A stretch of DNA of 64,000 bases. Origin: Macrostomum hystrix (lineage: Eukaryota; Platyhelminthes; Macrostomidae). The notes below the pieces were generated by a model, which saw only the letters and a program-made list of their open reading frames with translations, had not been told where the DNA came from and ran no database searches. Shown here piece after piece: positions 37,266 through 49,687 of the stretch. The stretch's first letter is position 1. Each line of letters begins with the position of its first letter. A program made the position numbers and the translations under genes. Location of the stretch: NCBI GenBank assembly GCA_950097015.1, contig CATNEN010000002.1, positions 3,720,001-3,784,000 on the forward strand, written 5' to 3'.

Positions 37266-38814
37266 TATGAATCATATATAGGTTTCTTGACCAAAAAATT
37301 TCTGATGGACATTTCTTTTTTAAACAAAAATTAAAATTGAGTCCCAAACTCTGAGGCAAAGACCAAAGAGTTTATGTCAGTTGTCAGACTGATGCATAAC
37401 TTGGCTTAAAAATATGCAGGAAATTTTGTTGTTAGGGCCTAAGGATTCACAATTGTAGAAATTTAGCAAAAAGTATGCAAAAAGTTAAAAAGCAGTCAAA
37501 GCACACTTTGAATGAGAAAACTTGAAAATTTAGTATACTAATTTGTGTCTGAGGTGTCAATTTGTAGCTGAAACATGAGTCAAAATTTGTATAAAATGTA
37601 AACTGTCAGATAGATAAAGTATAAGGGCACAGCACCAAATGTTTACTGTCAATTGTATGATAAAAGCTAAGCAAATAATCAAAGAAAGCAAACCTTAAAT
37701 GAGAATATCAGAAAAAGTGCTTGAGTAATTTTTGTGTCTGATAAGTTGATTTTTAGCACAAACACGTGATGCATTAAGCAGTTTTAGCAACAATATCTTG
37801 GCAAAATACTTATCCTGCCTAATGCTGGGACTGAAAATACTCTCTTAAGAAGCATCCCAAAACCCATCAAAGTTTCTAAAGAGGCAAATCCTTGACAAAA
37901 AATTGTTCCACGTGTATTTTTAAGCTGAGTTTGGCATCAGAGTCTCACAAACTCTTTGCCCGAGAGTTTGTGGTTTCTGCTTTAATTCTTTTAAAGAGGA
38001 AAATATATGTTGAAAAATGTCTGTCAGGGAACCCATATATATGTGAACATCACATCATCACATCAAATTACCCACATCAAGACAATGAATTATGACAAAC
38101 GACAGCAACAAAGTTATTTATTATTCTTGCAATGAAGCTTATGTTTTGCTTATTTCTACATAGAACATAGATAATTATTGTTTATAAAATTTGGTAAAAT
38201 CTGACTATTATTATTTATTTTCATAAAAAATATGATCAAACCTGTACCAACTACTTTACATAGACATTTTAGAGACATTAAACAACCAATAAGGTTAAGA
38301 AAAACATAGATTAGGTGAAAATTCTTGCTCAAACAAGCTTAACACACAACACAACAGATAAAAGAATCAGGCCATACAGAAAAGACAGGAAACTTGAAAC
38401 CGTAGTAGAAATCTTCACATGACTAAATCTTTTCAGCTTATTTTAAAAAGCTGAGGAATGAAGAATAGGGTAGTTAATAACTTGGTAAAAACGTTCGTAG
38501 AAAAGTCACATTTCCAAGACATCCTAAAGTTTGAATACGTGCAAAACGTCTTTACGCGTGAGGTGATTTTTTTATCAATTCTGAACAATATGTGAAAGTT
38601 CGATTGCCTGAGCTTTTAGTCCATCAAATTCGAAATGAGTGAGATATAAAGAAAAAAATAAACTAGAACAAAATTAGGTATTAACATCATATCACGAAAA
38701 CAGCAGAAATCTCAATCTTCAGCTTCAACCCCTTCAAAGACGTCAACAAGGCAATAGTTTTTCTGTTGTGAAAAGGACAAGTCCGTTGTCAAGTGCGCGA
38801 GTCGCGCGGAAAGT
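37266..38814. other. AT-rich stretch between HSE promoter and KLHL8
   Basis: No exon of recognisable protein on either strand. Any transcript from the promoter at 38.8 kb would cross this sequence as untranslated exon or intron. Confidence 0.5.
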
Positions 38815-38945
38815 TTAGTCGTGGCCAATAAGGGGAAGGTCTTGTTTATTTATACGCCGAGAGAAAGTTCTAGAAAGTTCTAGAAAGGTGACGAAAGTTC
38901 TAGAAAAAAGTAAACTTTAAGTCGTGCCCGAACTTTCTAGAATCC
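38815..38945 (-). promoter_or_regulatory. heat-shock-type promoter: HSE cluster plus TATA box
   Basis: Three heat-shock elements made of alternating GAA/TTC at exact 5-base spacing: five units at 38863-38885, three at 38893-38905 and three at 38930-38942. On the minus strand a TATAAATA (38854-38847) follows the nearest element by about 8 bases, and a CCTTATTGGCC (CCAAT-type) word lies just after. Transcription would start near 38820 and run toward KLHL8. No heat-shock protein frame lies downstream, so the target is either a KLHL8 non-coding first exon or an unknown RNA. Confidence 0.75.
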
Positions 38946-39123
38946 TATGCTTCGTGCGCTGTTTCAATACACAACAACAATTAACACAAAACCATAATCC
39001 AATTTAATCGAGTTTAAAAAACCTCACATTTGCACGCACTACAACACGTCAGCACACCCTAGCTGCTGCACGCATATGCGATCTCTAATACTCTTTACTC
39101 CTCCTACTCGTAAAAAGTATTTT

Positions 39124-39862
39124 TCAGCCACGAATGAATAACACCCCAGTGCTGGGGCTGCTCAGCGCGGTCGGCACCACAGCGTACTCCCGCAGGTAGC
39201 AGAGTCCCAGCTGCCGATTGAACACCACGTACAGCCTGGCAGCCAGAGCCGCACTTGTAGACGCACTCCGTCAGCAGAAGGGTGGCGCCGACAGTTCGGA
39301 AGGCTGGCGCGTCAGGTTTGCTGATGCCAACGAATGTGCGATTGCCCAGGACGAACTGACTGTCCTCTGGAGAGCGGATGATCGGTTGGCATTGACTTTA
39401 AAGGTCAGTTTAAACAGAATGAAATTCAGGCTGCCGCAGCTAGAGCTTACTGAAGGTGTAGGTCAGTCGCACAACGTAGTTCCGTTCTCCTCCGCCACAG
39501 TTTTGCTATGAATTTCCAGGGCAGGCGCGTGAGCAGTCGCCAGCGGGTGCGGCGCCCTGAGTGCCGTAAGTGTTGCCGCAGCTGCACTCGTTTCCGGCCT
39601 GCAGTCCGATGTACTCAAAGCCGCCCAGGGCGCAGATGTCGCCGCAGAACCTATGAGTCAACTGGCTGTAAGTAAGCAGCGGTGCCTTGACTCAGTCCGC
39701 TGACGCTGCCGAGCCTCGTGAAGCCGAAGTCCGCCAGTCTGCCGAGGTCCCTAACGGTGTTCACGTAGTCTCTGAAGCAGCCGAGGCCAGTCATTGGTAT
39801 TGGCGACCGAAGACGACGGTGAAGGCGCAAATGAGGACTAGGGATGGAAGCAGCGCGGTCAT
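39124..39862 (-). pseudogene. WSC/PAN-domain secreted protein, disrupted copy
   Basis: The ATG at 39862 starts a signal peptide (MTALLPSLVLICAFTVVFG). A WSC carbohydrate-binding-type domain follows in another frame: GCFRDYVNTVRDLGRL, FCGDICALGGFEYIGLQAG, NECSCGN, CSRACPGNS and QNCGGGERNYVV, with the expected cysteines. After it a PAN/apple-like piece reads TECVYKC and AARLYVVFNRQLGLCYLREY, ending FIRG-TGA at 39124. Frame breaks: between signal peptide and WSC, inside WSC before LTHRFCGD, a TAG between PGNS and QNCGGG, and in the PAN part. Short introns could explain one or two of these, but not the TAG. WSC proteins are usually extracellular. Called a pseudogene unless assembly errors are responsible. 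Confidence 0.65.
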
Positions 39863-40324
39863 CGTTATAGCGGCCTGCTTTTACTGCTGCTCTTCCAAGC
39901 AAAACGCAAAAAGCGATGCTATAGAACAATTCAAAGCTCTTATCCACTGCTTGGTTGGCTTAGTGGAGAGGAAAAGAGAGAGACAAATGATAGAGACGAG
40001 AGGAACACATTCTGTTGATATGCAGTTATGAACCTCCTACTAGTTTCTCCTATAGTTGTAGCCTTAAAGGCTGCATTTTAACTGTGAAAGTGCGGTTTGT
40101 GCCATTTTTTCCTTGCAACCCCATATCATTGTGCTGCGTGGGCAGGCAGCGCTTGCTATTGTCCTCAATAAATTTTTAGCCTGCCTAATCCTAATAAATA
40201 CAGTGGACAAATATGGTAAAATTCAAAGCTTCAAGGACAGCAGCACAGTTGCTTATAGATACTGTTAGGTACAAACAAGGACTTTTAGACTATAGAGTGC
40301 TAACGAAGTGCTTACAAAGTGGTA

Positions 40325-40725
40325 ACGAAGTGCTTCTACCTTAGTAGTTATCCTTGCGTAGTTATCCCTGGGTTCGACTCCCGACCTAGTCTAGAACTAT
40401 TCGTGCAGCCTTTGGCAAGCTGCTTTGCCCTGATGTGCACACAGTCTACTCAGCTGCAAATGAGTACTGACATTTCGTGGGGTAGTAAATAATTCCGGCT
40501 GGCGTGGAATAAAGCAGTTCTGTGCGGCAATTCTGTGGGGTTTGGATGCTGCCGATATGTTTGGAAAAATAAATTCCATTGCTGACACGCGGCTGTCAAC
40601 CGGTGTCCGAGAGAGCCGGGGAGTACAATAGGTGTGCAGTCCCCACCTGCTAGTGTGCCTGACACACAACACCTGCGCTGGCCCTTGGGTCTAGTGTCAA
40701 TTATTATTATATTATTATTTGCTTA
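40325..40725 (+). mobile_element. SINE family 3 with (ATT)n tail
   Basis: Starts with a worn tRNA-like B-box (GGGTTCGACTCCCGACC). The central part includes GCTGCAAATGAGTACTGACA and GGGTAGTAAATAATTCCGGC; it ends in TCAATTATTATTATATTATT, a LINE-type tail. Only one copy is seen in the window. Confidence 0.55.
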
Positions 40726-40964
40726 CGAAAAGGAGCATTTTTAGGATGTGTTTTTACCGAGTCCAAAGAATTCCAATCGAGCTTAATTAAGCTCTTATTC
40801 AATGGCTGAATTTTCCGCGGATTTTCCATGTGTTTTCCATGACAACGTACGTCCAATATGTACTTTAAAAACCCATAAGAGTATATTTAACCTGGCACAT
40901 AGAAATCATTGAGTTTTAAATGGAATAGTTTTAAGAATCAAATGCGCTTTTTAAAGCCGTGTAC

Positions 40965-41192
40965 TACTGTTCAGTCCGTGGACTGGGAGGCCTTCACAAA
41001 AACTGAAATTTCTTGCCCAACAAAAGCTGGTGTTACCCCATGCTTCTCAGCTGGGTGAACTGAAACAGTGTGGAATTAAATTTCTGCTGCTGTATGACAC
41101 AAATAGTCCCCATTGTGCTCAGAATCGAACTCCGGATCTTTCAGTCAGAGTTAACAAAGTTCTAACCGTTGAAGGCTTCAAGCAACCTCGAA
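40965..41192 (-). mobile_element. SINE family 2, diverged copy
   Basis: Carries TGTTCAGTCCGTGGACTGGG, AAAGCTGGTGTTACCCCA and CAGCTGGGTGAACTGAAACA. The tRNA head at the right end reads on the minus strand (GAGTTCGATTCTG). Confidence 0.7.
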
Positions 41193-41439
41193 TTCGCGCT
41201 ACATAAACTAAAAAAGCAAGCTCTTGATCAAACAAAGATTTATTTTTAACAGAAATTATATTCGTACGCGTTTTATACTATAAGTAAAGAAGTTAAAAAG
41301 GTACACTTTTTATCTTTGTGCACAAGCAAATCTATGGTGCATGTGTGTGTCTATTGTAAAATGAAATTCGTATTTAAAATGAACATACTGCAATCATTTT
41401 ATCAGTAGTCAAGATTTTAAGAGCACACATGCTACAGTG

Positions 41440-41530
41440 GGGTTGCAGCCTTCTGGTAAAAAGCGTCGGACTGACAACTTGGAGGTCAAGGGTTCGATTC
41501 TCGACTTTACTGGAACAGCTTGAACCCTTT
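41440..41530 (+). mobile_element. SINE family 2, tRNA-like head fragment
   Basis: GTTGCAGCCTTCTGGTAAAA and B-box GGGTTCGATTCTC at tRNA spacing. The body is truncated after the head. It lies downstream of gene A. Confidence 0.55.
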
Positions 41531-41659
41531 AGCAATACAATACTTTAGCCGGACTTAATACTTAATTCTTCTGCTCAAATTATTTTTTTAATCATGCAAA
41601 AGTTTGAATAAGTTCACATCTGTTTATAATAGTAAAAATGTTCAAAAAAGGTTTTAAAA

Positions 41660-41732
41660 AATTGTACTCCGTCTGTACTCCGTCTATTTGTACTCCGTCC
41701 ATTTGTACTCCGTCCATTTGTACTCCGTCGAA
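41660..41732. repeat. short TTTGTACTCCGTCCA tandem repeat
   Basis: Five copies of TGTACTCCGTC with a short spacer, immediately downstream of the stop codon of gene A, so probably in its 3' UTR. Confidence 0.8.
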
Positions 41733-41765
41733 GTTTCCAATACCATTGTTAGATAATTTCCCAGC

Positions 41766-44700
41766 TTAATGGTCAAAATGAACGGATTTGCGGGGAGGAA
41801 TCGGTGGCCCGGCGCCTTCTCTATTTGAAGCCATGGTGCGCCGGCTAGACCACCGCTCATAGATGGCTACACGCTCTTTGCTAGAGAAGTAGAAACACTC
41901 ATCTGACGACCTGTATATTCTTTCTTTCACCCAGCGAATTCGTTCCTCATCTTTGTTCTCCATGGCAGTTCGTCGATCAAGCGCGATCGCATTCATCTGC
42001 TGCAGGCAAAATTCATGATGTTCGCGGTCCCAGCTGTAGTGAGCCAGCGTGTGCAGCTCCTCCAAGTCCGGGTCCTCGTGCAGCTCTTTGAACCATTGTT
42101 CTGTAGCTTCTGCTAGATTTGCATTGCGGAGCCGCTCGGCCTGGAGACTCCAGCTCAGGCAGCGGAAGTTCACATACAGGTGAGAGGACCGAGGCTTCAA
42201 TAATCTTGGCGTAAACAGGCACTGCGTGAATTCAGGAAGAAATGGCAGCTGAGGCGGAGTGTCGCATGGCAGGCAGAACCTCCACGCCCAGTTCGAGTCT
42301 GTGTCCTCATATCTCTCGATCTCAGATATCTTCCAGCTTCTCTTTACTTGTGGAACCGGTCGATTCATTAGCATCGATAGAAGCCCATCAGCTTTGTCAA
42401 AGTCTCCAAATTTTATGTGAGCAATTGCCAGCAAACAGTCGGCCGCGTACGTGCACCATGGCAACTTTTTCAGCAAATTAAGCTTATCAAATAAGCTTTC
42501 TTTGTCGACCACTTTGGACTGTAGTTCAATGACACACACGTGAGTTATGATGGTGTACGCAGAGTAGTACTTCCTTGAATAGAATGAGTCCTGATCTAAG
42601 CTTAGATTAGTAGCAGAAAATGGTACCAGCGGCAGCATGCAGAATAGGTGAAAGTAAAAACCATGGGATGGCAGCGGTTTGAAATTTTCCATAGCTAGAT
42701 CAACTAGGTTTCTTGTATTAGTCCTCAAAAGCCGAATTCCGTCTCTAACTTTGGATTTTGTGAGCTTGTACTCATCACCGGCTCCAGCGTTCTTGAAGTA
42801 GAGCGGCGCATCGTCCATGAAAAAGTGCGGCATGCACTCATCGGGTGAGCGTCTTGAGTCCATAAAGTTAAGCATCATTCCGAGGGACTCCTTCAGCCTT
42901 TCGATCAGGTTCTGCGGCTGCCACGCTGCCTCAGCATCGCGCGAGTGCCTCTCTAGCATGAAGAAGAGCAGAGTCTTTGCGTGGTAGGTCTTGAGCCCTG
43001 GTGCGTCTAAATACCGTGGCAGGTAAATTTTGAAAACGAACTTGATCAGCGTAAACAGTTGACCCTGAACTGTACCCAGATTCATCATGATTTCTTTCTC
43101 GTGAAAGCTAAAACTCACTCTCAGTTCGTTAGGGAAATTTGGCCTTGTCGCTCTCACCAAATGAACTTTAATAGTACACCTCGGTAAAAGCTTCTTCACT
43201 CTGTCCTCACAGAGTCCACTGCAGCACTGGATGGCATGGCAGGTGTCCTGAGCAGGTAACAGTCCGCTGGCATCGGCGCGCACTGCAGGCTGGCTGCCTA
43301 AATTACCGTGGTTACAATGTTTTTGCTTTGATTAACGTCCACAATCTGTGTAACACAGTGAAGTTGGGGGTCGGTGGCAGAGTGGCCAACGCGTTTGCCT
43401 CTCACACCAAGGTGCCTGAGCTCGATTCCACGGCGAGGCCACATTCCTTTGGGGCGCAGCCGCGGAGAGAAGGCTTGGGGGCTTGTCGTGCAATTTACGC
43501 CATTGAGGGCCAACCTCCAAGGCACAGTGAAAGGTACACTGCCTGACGATGAGAAAGTCAGGGCAGATGTACACACCCAGTGTGCGTGTGTACTCAGGAG
43601 TCGGCGAAATGGGCAGATTTGTCTCCTCACTGGCTGCGGATATCGTGTTACCAAATGATGTGCGAATTACAGTGAAGTTATGAAAGGCCGATGAGAAATA
43701 TCTTAAATTTTGCACCTTCCCTTTCAGTTTGTTAAAGCATTTAACTCCGTATTTCTTGCCATAAGTATTTAGTACTTTACCTGCACTATGTACATGTACT
43801 AGTGCTAGCGTGTGCTTTGCGCCAACATGCCCGCGCACCGCTTACCTGATCCCACACTGAACTGCGCGTGGCCTTGTATCACCTTGAGCACGGAGTAATT
43901 GTCGCAGTCGCCAGACCGCCTGCAGCCACCCTCCAAATGAACTTTTGGCCCGTCGAGCAGGATAGTGAAGTCGATATCAGAGTCTGTTGAAACCCTTCCG
44001 TTCACTTGCTCCATATTGTTGGCCCAGCCCTCAGCGTAGCTGCCTGTTATACGACGTCCGTCCTGCAGGACGTCCTGCGCAGCCTGTTCAAGAATATTGG
44101 CCATTCGCTGCAGGCTTTGCGCTCGTGCTTTGGTGAATCCCGAGTTAAGCAGCACCTCGTACAGGTCCCTGCTGATCTGCCGGTCGAGTCTCAAAATCCC
44201 TCTAAATTTAAGTTGATTAATTTTAGGTTTTGTTATAGCCGAAATACTAGAAAAGAAATCTTAGTCAAGAATAGGCCACATGGTTTCTAGCTTACATGTC
44301 AGCAGGATAATCAGCGTTAGCGCTAGCAAAGCTTTCAGCGAATTGCGAGTAGCTGAAAAAGTTGCACGAGTTTCTTAAGTTCATTTTGATCGAATCCCGG
44401 ATATTAGAAAAGCAATGATTTTGCTTCGAACTGAGCATAGTCACCTGTCGACGTCGTGCTGCTGCTGACTCAGTTGTTGATGTTTCTCTAGCAGCTGCTT
44501 GCAGGTGAGTCCTCTCTTGTCTAAGTGGTCTTGATTCGCACCTCTGTTTTTCAGCGCCTCGGCTGTTCTGACGTGACCAGCTTCGGACGCTCTTGACAGT
44601 GCGGTCCGCCCTTCGAAGTCTGCTAGATGCACCGACGCGCCGGCGTTGATGAGCGGCTCAATGAGCTCGTGATGATCCGAATCAGCTGCCAGCATGAGAG

Positions 44701-47700
44701 CAGTGGCTCCTGTGCAGTCAGGCAAGTCGACATATGCCTGACTGCAGTCGATCAAGAAAAGTGCCAATGCGACATGACCGTGAGTTATGCAGAGGCAGAG
44801 CAGCTGAGTGATCTGAGCTGGCTGCATCTGAGATACTGTCGCAAGAAGGATGGATGTGTCTTTCGAAAGGACCAGATACGAGAGTAGGCTTAGAAGGGAG
44901 GAATTTCGAGAGAGCCAATGAGGTGGCACCACAGATTCGACTGAAGACGAATCAGCGTGTGCGGCTTCGTTCATATCAGTAAAGTAAAGTGGCTTCACCG
45001 CGGCCAGAAACGAACCAAGAGACGTTTTTTGCATCTTTCTCGCGCAGTTTACGGCTATGCCAAAGCAGAACTCGTCTCGACAGCGTTGATCACTAACTTT
45101 TCGAATGAAGAAAGTCACTTCCTCCCATTTCTTCTGTTGCGCTGCGGACGCTGCGATTCTCACGAGGCTTTGGTCGCTAAGGACGTTGTCAGCCTCAATA
45201 AAACTCTGCAATAGAGACCTCGACGTGGAAAAACGGCCATTCCTTGCAGATGCTTCAATCGCTCTAATGTAGCAAATCTCCTTAAGTTTAGCATGCGAAA
45301 TATTTTCAGCAAAAAAATTGGCGATCTCTGTCGAACCGGCCACCGAGGCAGACTCCGCAATTTTCATGCAGCAGTGGTCCTTCAGATTTCCTTCGTTGAT
45401 TAGAGGCAGCAGATATCTAGCGATTCGCCAGTTTTCAGCTTTGGCTGCAAAATCAATAGCCGTTATGCAGTAATAGTCCCGCTGCTCCAATTCCGACATT
45501 ATGCTGATTGCGTCCTTCAGAAACTCCCATTCTTTGGCCTGAACGGCTTGTTCGATGACCTTAATGCAACACTGTTCTCTGATATTCGATCTGCTAATGG
45601 TTTTGAGAAAAAATGTTAATTGCTCCAGTTGGCAATTTTCGACAGTGGACTCTGCGGCCTTCTTGCAGTACTCATCTCTACACTGATCGGAGAGACTATG
45701 TACGAAGAAGGCCAAGCAGTTCCAGTCGCCAAGTTTGATAGCATGATCCGCGGCTCTGGTGCAGGAGGCATTTTTTAGTTTGGGATCCGAAATCAATTGA
45801 ACCACGAATTTCAATACGTTCATGTTGCCAAGAACTATTGCACGATCCAACACTGCTAGGCAGCACTTGTCTCTTTGAGTTTGATTATCTATGGCAGGTA
45901 AGAAAAACCGGAGCAATTCAAAGTTAGAATTTCTTGCAGCGGATTCTGCACCCTTGATGCAGTATTGATTTCTGCTAGTTGCGTCGGTGTATTCCTGAAG
46001 AGCGTCACCTAAAGCTTCAAAGTTGTAGTCGTTTGCTGCAAGGTCGGCTGCACGTTCGCAGCACGCTTGTCGGATGCCATCTTGTGAAATCTGTTTTAGG
46101 AGTAGCATCGCTAATGTCCAATTCTTTTTTTGCATAGCATTTTCTAAAGCTTTCTGGCAGTATCGATCTTTCGCAAATTGATCCGATATCAGTTGTAGGA
46201 GATCTTTCAAGATGCCGAAGTGACCCTGAATTATTGCAGATTCTGCTGCTTTAACCAAGCAGTCATCTCTAAGTTTTGGGTCAGATACTGTGGTTTGTAA
46301 TAAGTGCATAAAGAAATCCATGTTCTTGATTGCGAGACTATTATCGGCAGCTTGAGCGCAGAACTCGTATTTTAATGTTGCGCAACGAATGGCCTTGGCG
46401 AACTCGAGCGTCCAGTACCAGTCGGCCTCCATTGCCGCAAGTTCTGCAGCCTTCTTATGCAGCTTGTCGCTGATATCTGCGTTGGATATTCTTAATATAC
46501 AACCGACTACCTCCCATCGCTTTTCGTTGGCTAAATAATTAACTGCTTCTGTACAGTAGCTGTTCTTTCTCTTCCTGTCGTTAACTTTTAGCAAAAAAAA
46601 TTCAAGTAATGGCAAATTGCTCGCCCCTCTAGCAGAATCTGCCGCGATTAACAGACACTTGTCCTTCAGATGAGGATCCGAGATATTTTGCACCAGAACA
46701 TCAACAACATCCAAATTTCGCTTAACAATCGTCGGCTTAAAAAATGATTCACAAAATGCGTCTCTGTAATGTTTGTCTGATATTTCCCGTAGAAAGATAT
46801 TCAGAAAATGTGCTTCGCCACATTGGACTGCATCGTTTGCCGCTGTCATGCAGCACTGACTCCGAAGTTTCCTATCGCCGATCTCCAGAATGAGTTGATG
46901 TGCAACATCCCAGCTCCTCTTCTCAACAGCCTTTCCCGCAGCCATGGTAAAGCACTGATCCTTCAGAGAGTCATTGTGGAAGAATCCCTCAAGTACCTTG
47001 ACAACTTCCCACTCTTGCTTCCCAGCTGCTGAATCTGCAACTGCCAGGCAGCACTGATCGATGAGACTTGGATCAACACAGTCTAAGAGAACTCTTACCA
47101 CCTCTTGATTTCCGCTGGCGGCTGCATAGTTCGCGCGAGTCATGCAGTACTCCTGCCTTCTGTTGGCATCGCGAACTTGTTGAATTAAGGATCTTAATAG
47201 ATTCAAATGGCCACCGTTCATAGCAGATTCAGCGGCCTCGAAACGGTAATCATCTCTTAACTTATCGTCCGAAATGTTTCGTAAAAGGAAATTTACGGTT
47301 TCCGAGTTGCCGTTTAATGCAGCCATCTCAGCAGCCCTGTGACAGAGATCTTCTCTCTCCTTCTTATCAAACACGTTTTTTAGCAAAATGGTCATCAGCT
47401 CAACATGGTCATCTCTCGCCGCCAAGGACTCAGCTGCTCTTACGCAAAGTTTTTGTCGCGAACTTAGGTCGGGGATGTTTTCGATGGAATTTCTAGCTAA
47501 GTCCAGCTGATTATTAATCACAGCGGAATCGGCAGCCTTCATGCACTGCTCGGTCTTTAGATGTGGGTCATCGATTGCTTCTAAAAGTTTCTCGACTCCT
47601 TTCCAACGCTTTCGTGAGATTTCAATGTCGATGAAGGTAGCAAGGCAGTTATTTCTTAGCTTTTTTTCCTCAACTTTCTTTGAAAACGATATCGCCGCTT

Positions 47701-48169
47701 CATACTCACCCAATAAGAAAGCAGATTCAGCTGCCTTCTCGTAGCAGCGATCTCTCTTTCGCTGGTGAGGAAACATTGGTACTATCACCTCGACAATGGC
47801 CCACTGCTTATTGGACATTGCTGTGTCAACAATTCTTGAGCAGCATTCATCTCTGCAATTCGGCTCCGTGATTTTATTTATAAGAAACAAGTTAATGTCG
47901 AGGCGGCCCTCTTTCGCTGCTGTTTCAGCTGCCTCGAGACAGCACTGATTTCTGAGTGTCTCATCCTCAATGCCATTCACTAGAAAGTGAGCGACCTCCA
48001 CATGACCCTGCGATGTGGCGAGCTTAACAGTGTCTTTGCACACCTGATCTCTGACTGGCTGGGGCAGCGACTCCACAAGTCTTCTCATGTGACTCACCTC
48101 GTTGTTGATTGCGTGATACCTGATCCGTCTGATCGTCCTAAGGCTCTCCTTTGAAATTGAGTTGCCCAT
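41766..48169 (-). CDS. gene A: ankyrin-like solenoid fused to cGAS-like/Mab-21 nucleotidyltransferase
   Basis: Exons 44445-48169, 43846-44201 and 41766-43297 (phases 2 and 1) give 1870 residues. It begins MGNSISKE, a good N-myristoylation sequence (Gly2, Ser6). Residues ~30-1040 are roughly 30 degenerate ankyrin-like repeats of ~33 residues with the pattern CC..AA..A...G..E....FLL..ISD..LRDQ. Canonical ankyrin repeats follow near 1150-1235 (GATALMLAADSDHHELIEPL, GRTALSRASEAGHVRTAEAL). The nucleotidyltransferase core has GS at 1295-1296 (ITGSYAEGWANN) and metal-binding Asp in DSDIDF (1315-1320). A possible third carboxylate is in QDTCHAI. A Mab-21 C-terminal half follows: ELRVSFSFHEKEI, GLKTYHAKTLLFFMLERH, PHFFMDDAPLYF. 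Mab-21-family enzymes (cGAS and cGAS-like receptors) make cyclic dinucleotides on sensing nucleic acids; activity here is inferred. Intron 2 holds a SINE. Paralogue: gene B, head-to-head. Confidence 0.87.
43370..43665 (+). mobile_element. SINE family 1, well-preserved copy in gene A intron
   Basis: Head GTCGGTGGCAGAGTGGCCAA with B-box GAGCTCGATTCCA, then CGCAGCCGCGGAGAGAAGGC, GCTTGTCGTGCAATTTACGC and GATGAGAAAGTCAGGGCAGA. Inserted opposite to gene A in the intron 43298-43845. It is the clearest full-length reference for the family. Confidence 0.82.
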
Positions 48170-49687
48170 CGCAAAAATCTACTTGACGATAGAACCTGCG
48201 GCGGGAACCGCAGATTTCTTAATCGGAAGACTGTGTACTTTTGCGTTTTAACTACGAGCGACGTGAAAAAATTGTCTTTGAAAACTATTAGGAATCGTGC
48301 AGGGCTATGCAATGCATTTATATTATCACATAATCAAGGATGCGGGTGCGTAGAATATAATATATTTTAGTAATAATTGGCATTGCTAGTTAGTTTCTAG
48401 AGAGAGAGAGAGAGAGTACAGTTAAGAATAGTGGAAGATAGAGAACAGAAAATAGCAAAATAAAATGCTTTTTTCATCTACTTTGCATAATAGAACGCTG
48501 GTTAAATTTAAAAATAACTTTTTTAACAATCGTAGACGTCACTTGGTGCTCGAATTAAGGTTGGGAATGTTTGCGATGAAATTTCTAGCTTATTAAAACT
48601 TTTGAATGGCGTCCCTTGGCCTTGCTATCTCCTAATTTTTTAACTTGCATTACTTTCTTGTTTGCATGCATGTTGCACCTTTTGCAGTCGACTAAACGAA
48701 TACATAAAAGTTATAAATAAAACTAGAGACCGTTAATATATTAAAAACAAATTTAGTGAGTATATTTTTTACTTGGCTAGATTGTTATTATGTTTCATTA
48801 AATAATATGATTAATAATAATAATAAATAATAACCAACGGCTCCTAACTACACTTTTCGACCAATTATTGACTTCACTAAAATAATATCAAGATCTACGT
48901 AAAAAAATATTCGTTAATTATTGCAGGACTAAAATGTATTGCCTGGTAGTTACAAATTTTGAAAAAAAACAAAGGGAGGAGAGAAACGAAGCGCGAACAG
49001 AATTGCAAGAAAGAGAATAAAAAACAACTGTGGCACATAGGATTACATCTTGAGTCTCGCACTGCAAGGTCGCTAAAGCTTGATTCCGAGGCCTGGCCCC
49101 ATTAATTTCGCGGACTCAGCCGCGAATAGAAGGCTCTCGTTGTGAAGAGGGGGGCAATTGTTGTACAATTTAGCAACTAAGGGCCCACACCGAGGCACAG
49201 TGAGAGTATGTAGACTGTTTGACAGTGAAAAATCCTGGGCTGATGTACACCAGAGCTGTGTGAGTGTGTGTTCAACGAACCTTTTAAATACGTCAGTGCC
49301 GAAACTCGGCGTAGAGTTGGTGGCAGGAATTCGCATTGTGTGAGACACGCTATAGAACATCTTATAGGCTGCGTTCTTTCATGTCGCATACTTTTTTGAG
49401 GCTATTTAGTAGCCAGCACAGAGCAATGAAAAGGGCACGGCTATTCATTGTAGGTATTAATATGTTCGCGTATGAGAAGCTTCAAAATTTTCAAAAAACT
49501 TGCTCATTTTTTCTGCTATGCAGCAGCTCACCGCGCTAAAGAACAATAACCTACTGCATGATGATGCACGCTTGTGTTGCTTAAAAAAGAAATCGACACG
49601 AGCAGAGAAAACTGTGATAGAACAAACGTTTGATGTGAAATCAAGTCTTTTTTTAAGTATACTCTTCTCTGTCCTCGAAAACTGCCA
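48170..49687. promoter_or_regulatory. shared divergent intergenic region of genes A and B
   Basis: The 1.5 kb between the two start codons must contain both promoters unless distant exons exist. It is AT-rich, has a (GA)n run at 48401-48415 and a diverged SINE at 49045-49350. I see no convincing TATA, HSE or interferon-type element. A possible acceptor (CGCCGCAG) lies just 5' of the gene A start. Confidence 0.5.
49045..49350 (+). mobile_element. SINE family 1, old copy between genes A and B
   Basis: Recognisable by AAAGCTTGATTCCGAGGCCT, GGACTCAGCCGCGAATAGAA, CACCGAGGCACAGTGAGAGT and GGGCTGATGTACACC. Heavily mutated compared with the copy at 43370. Confidence 0.6.
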
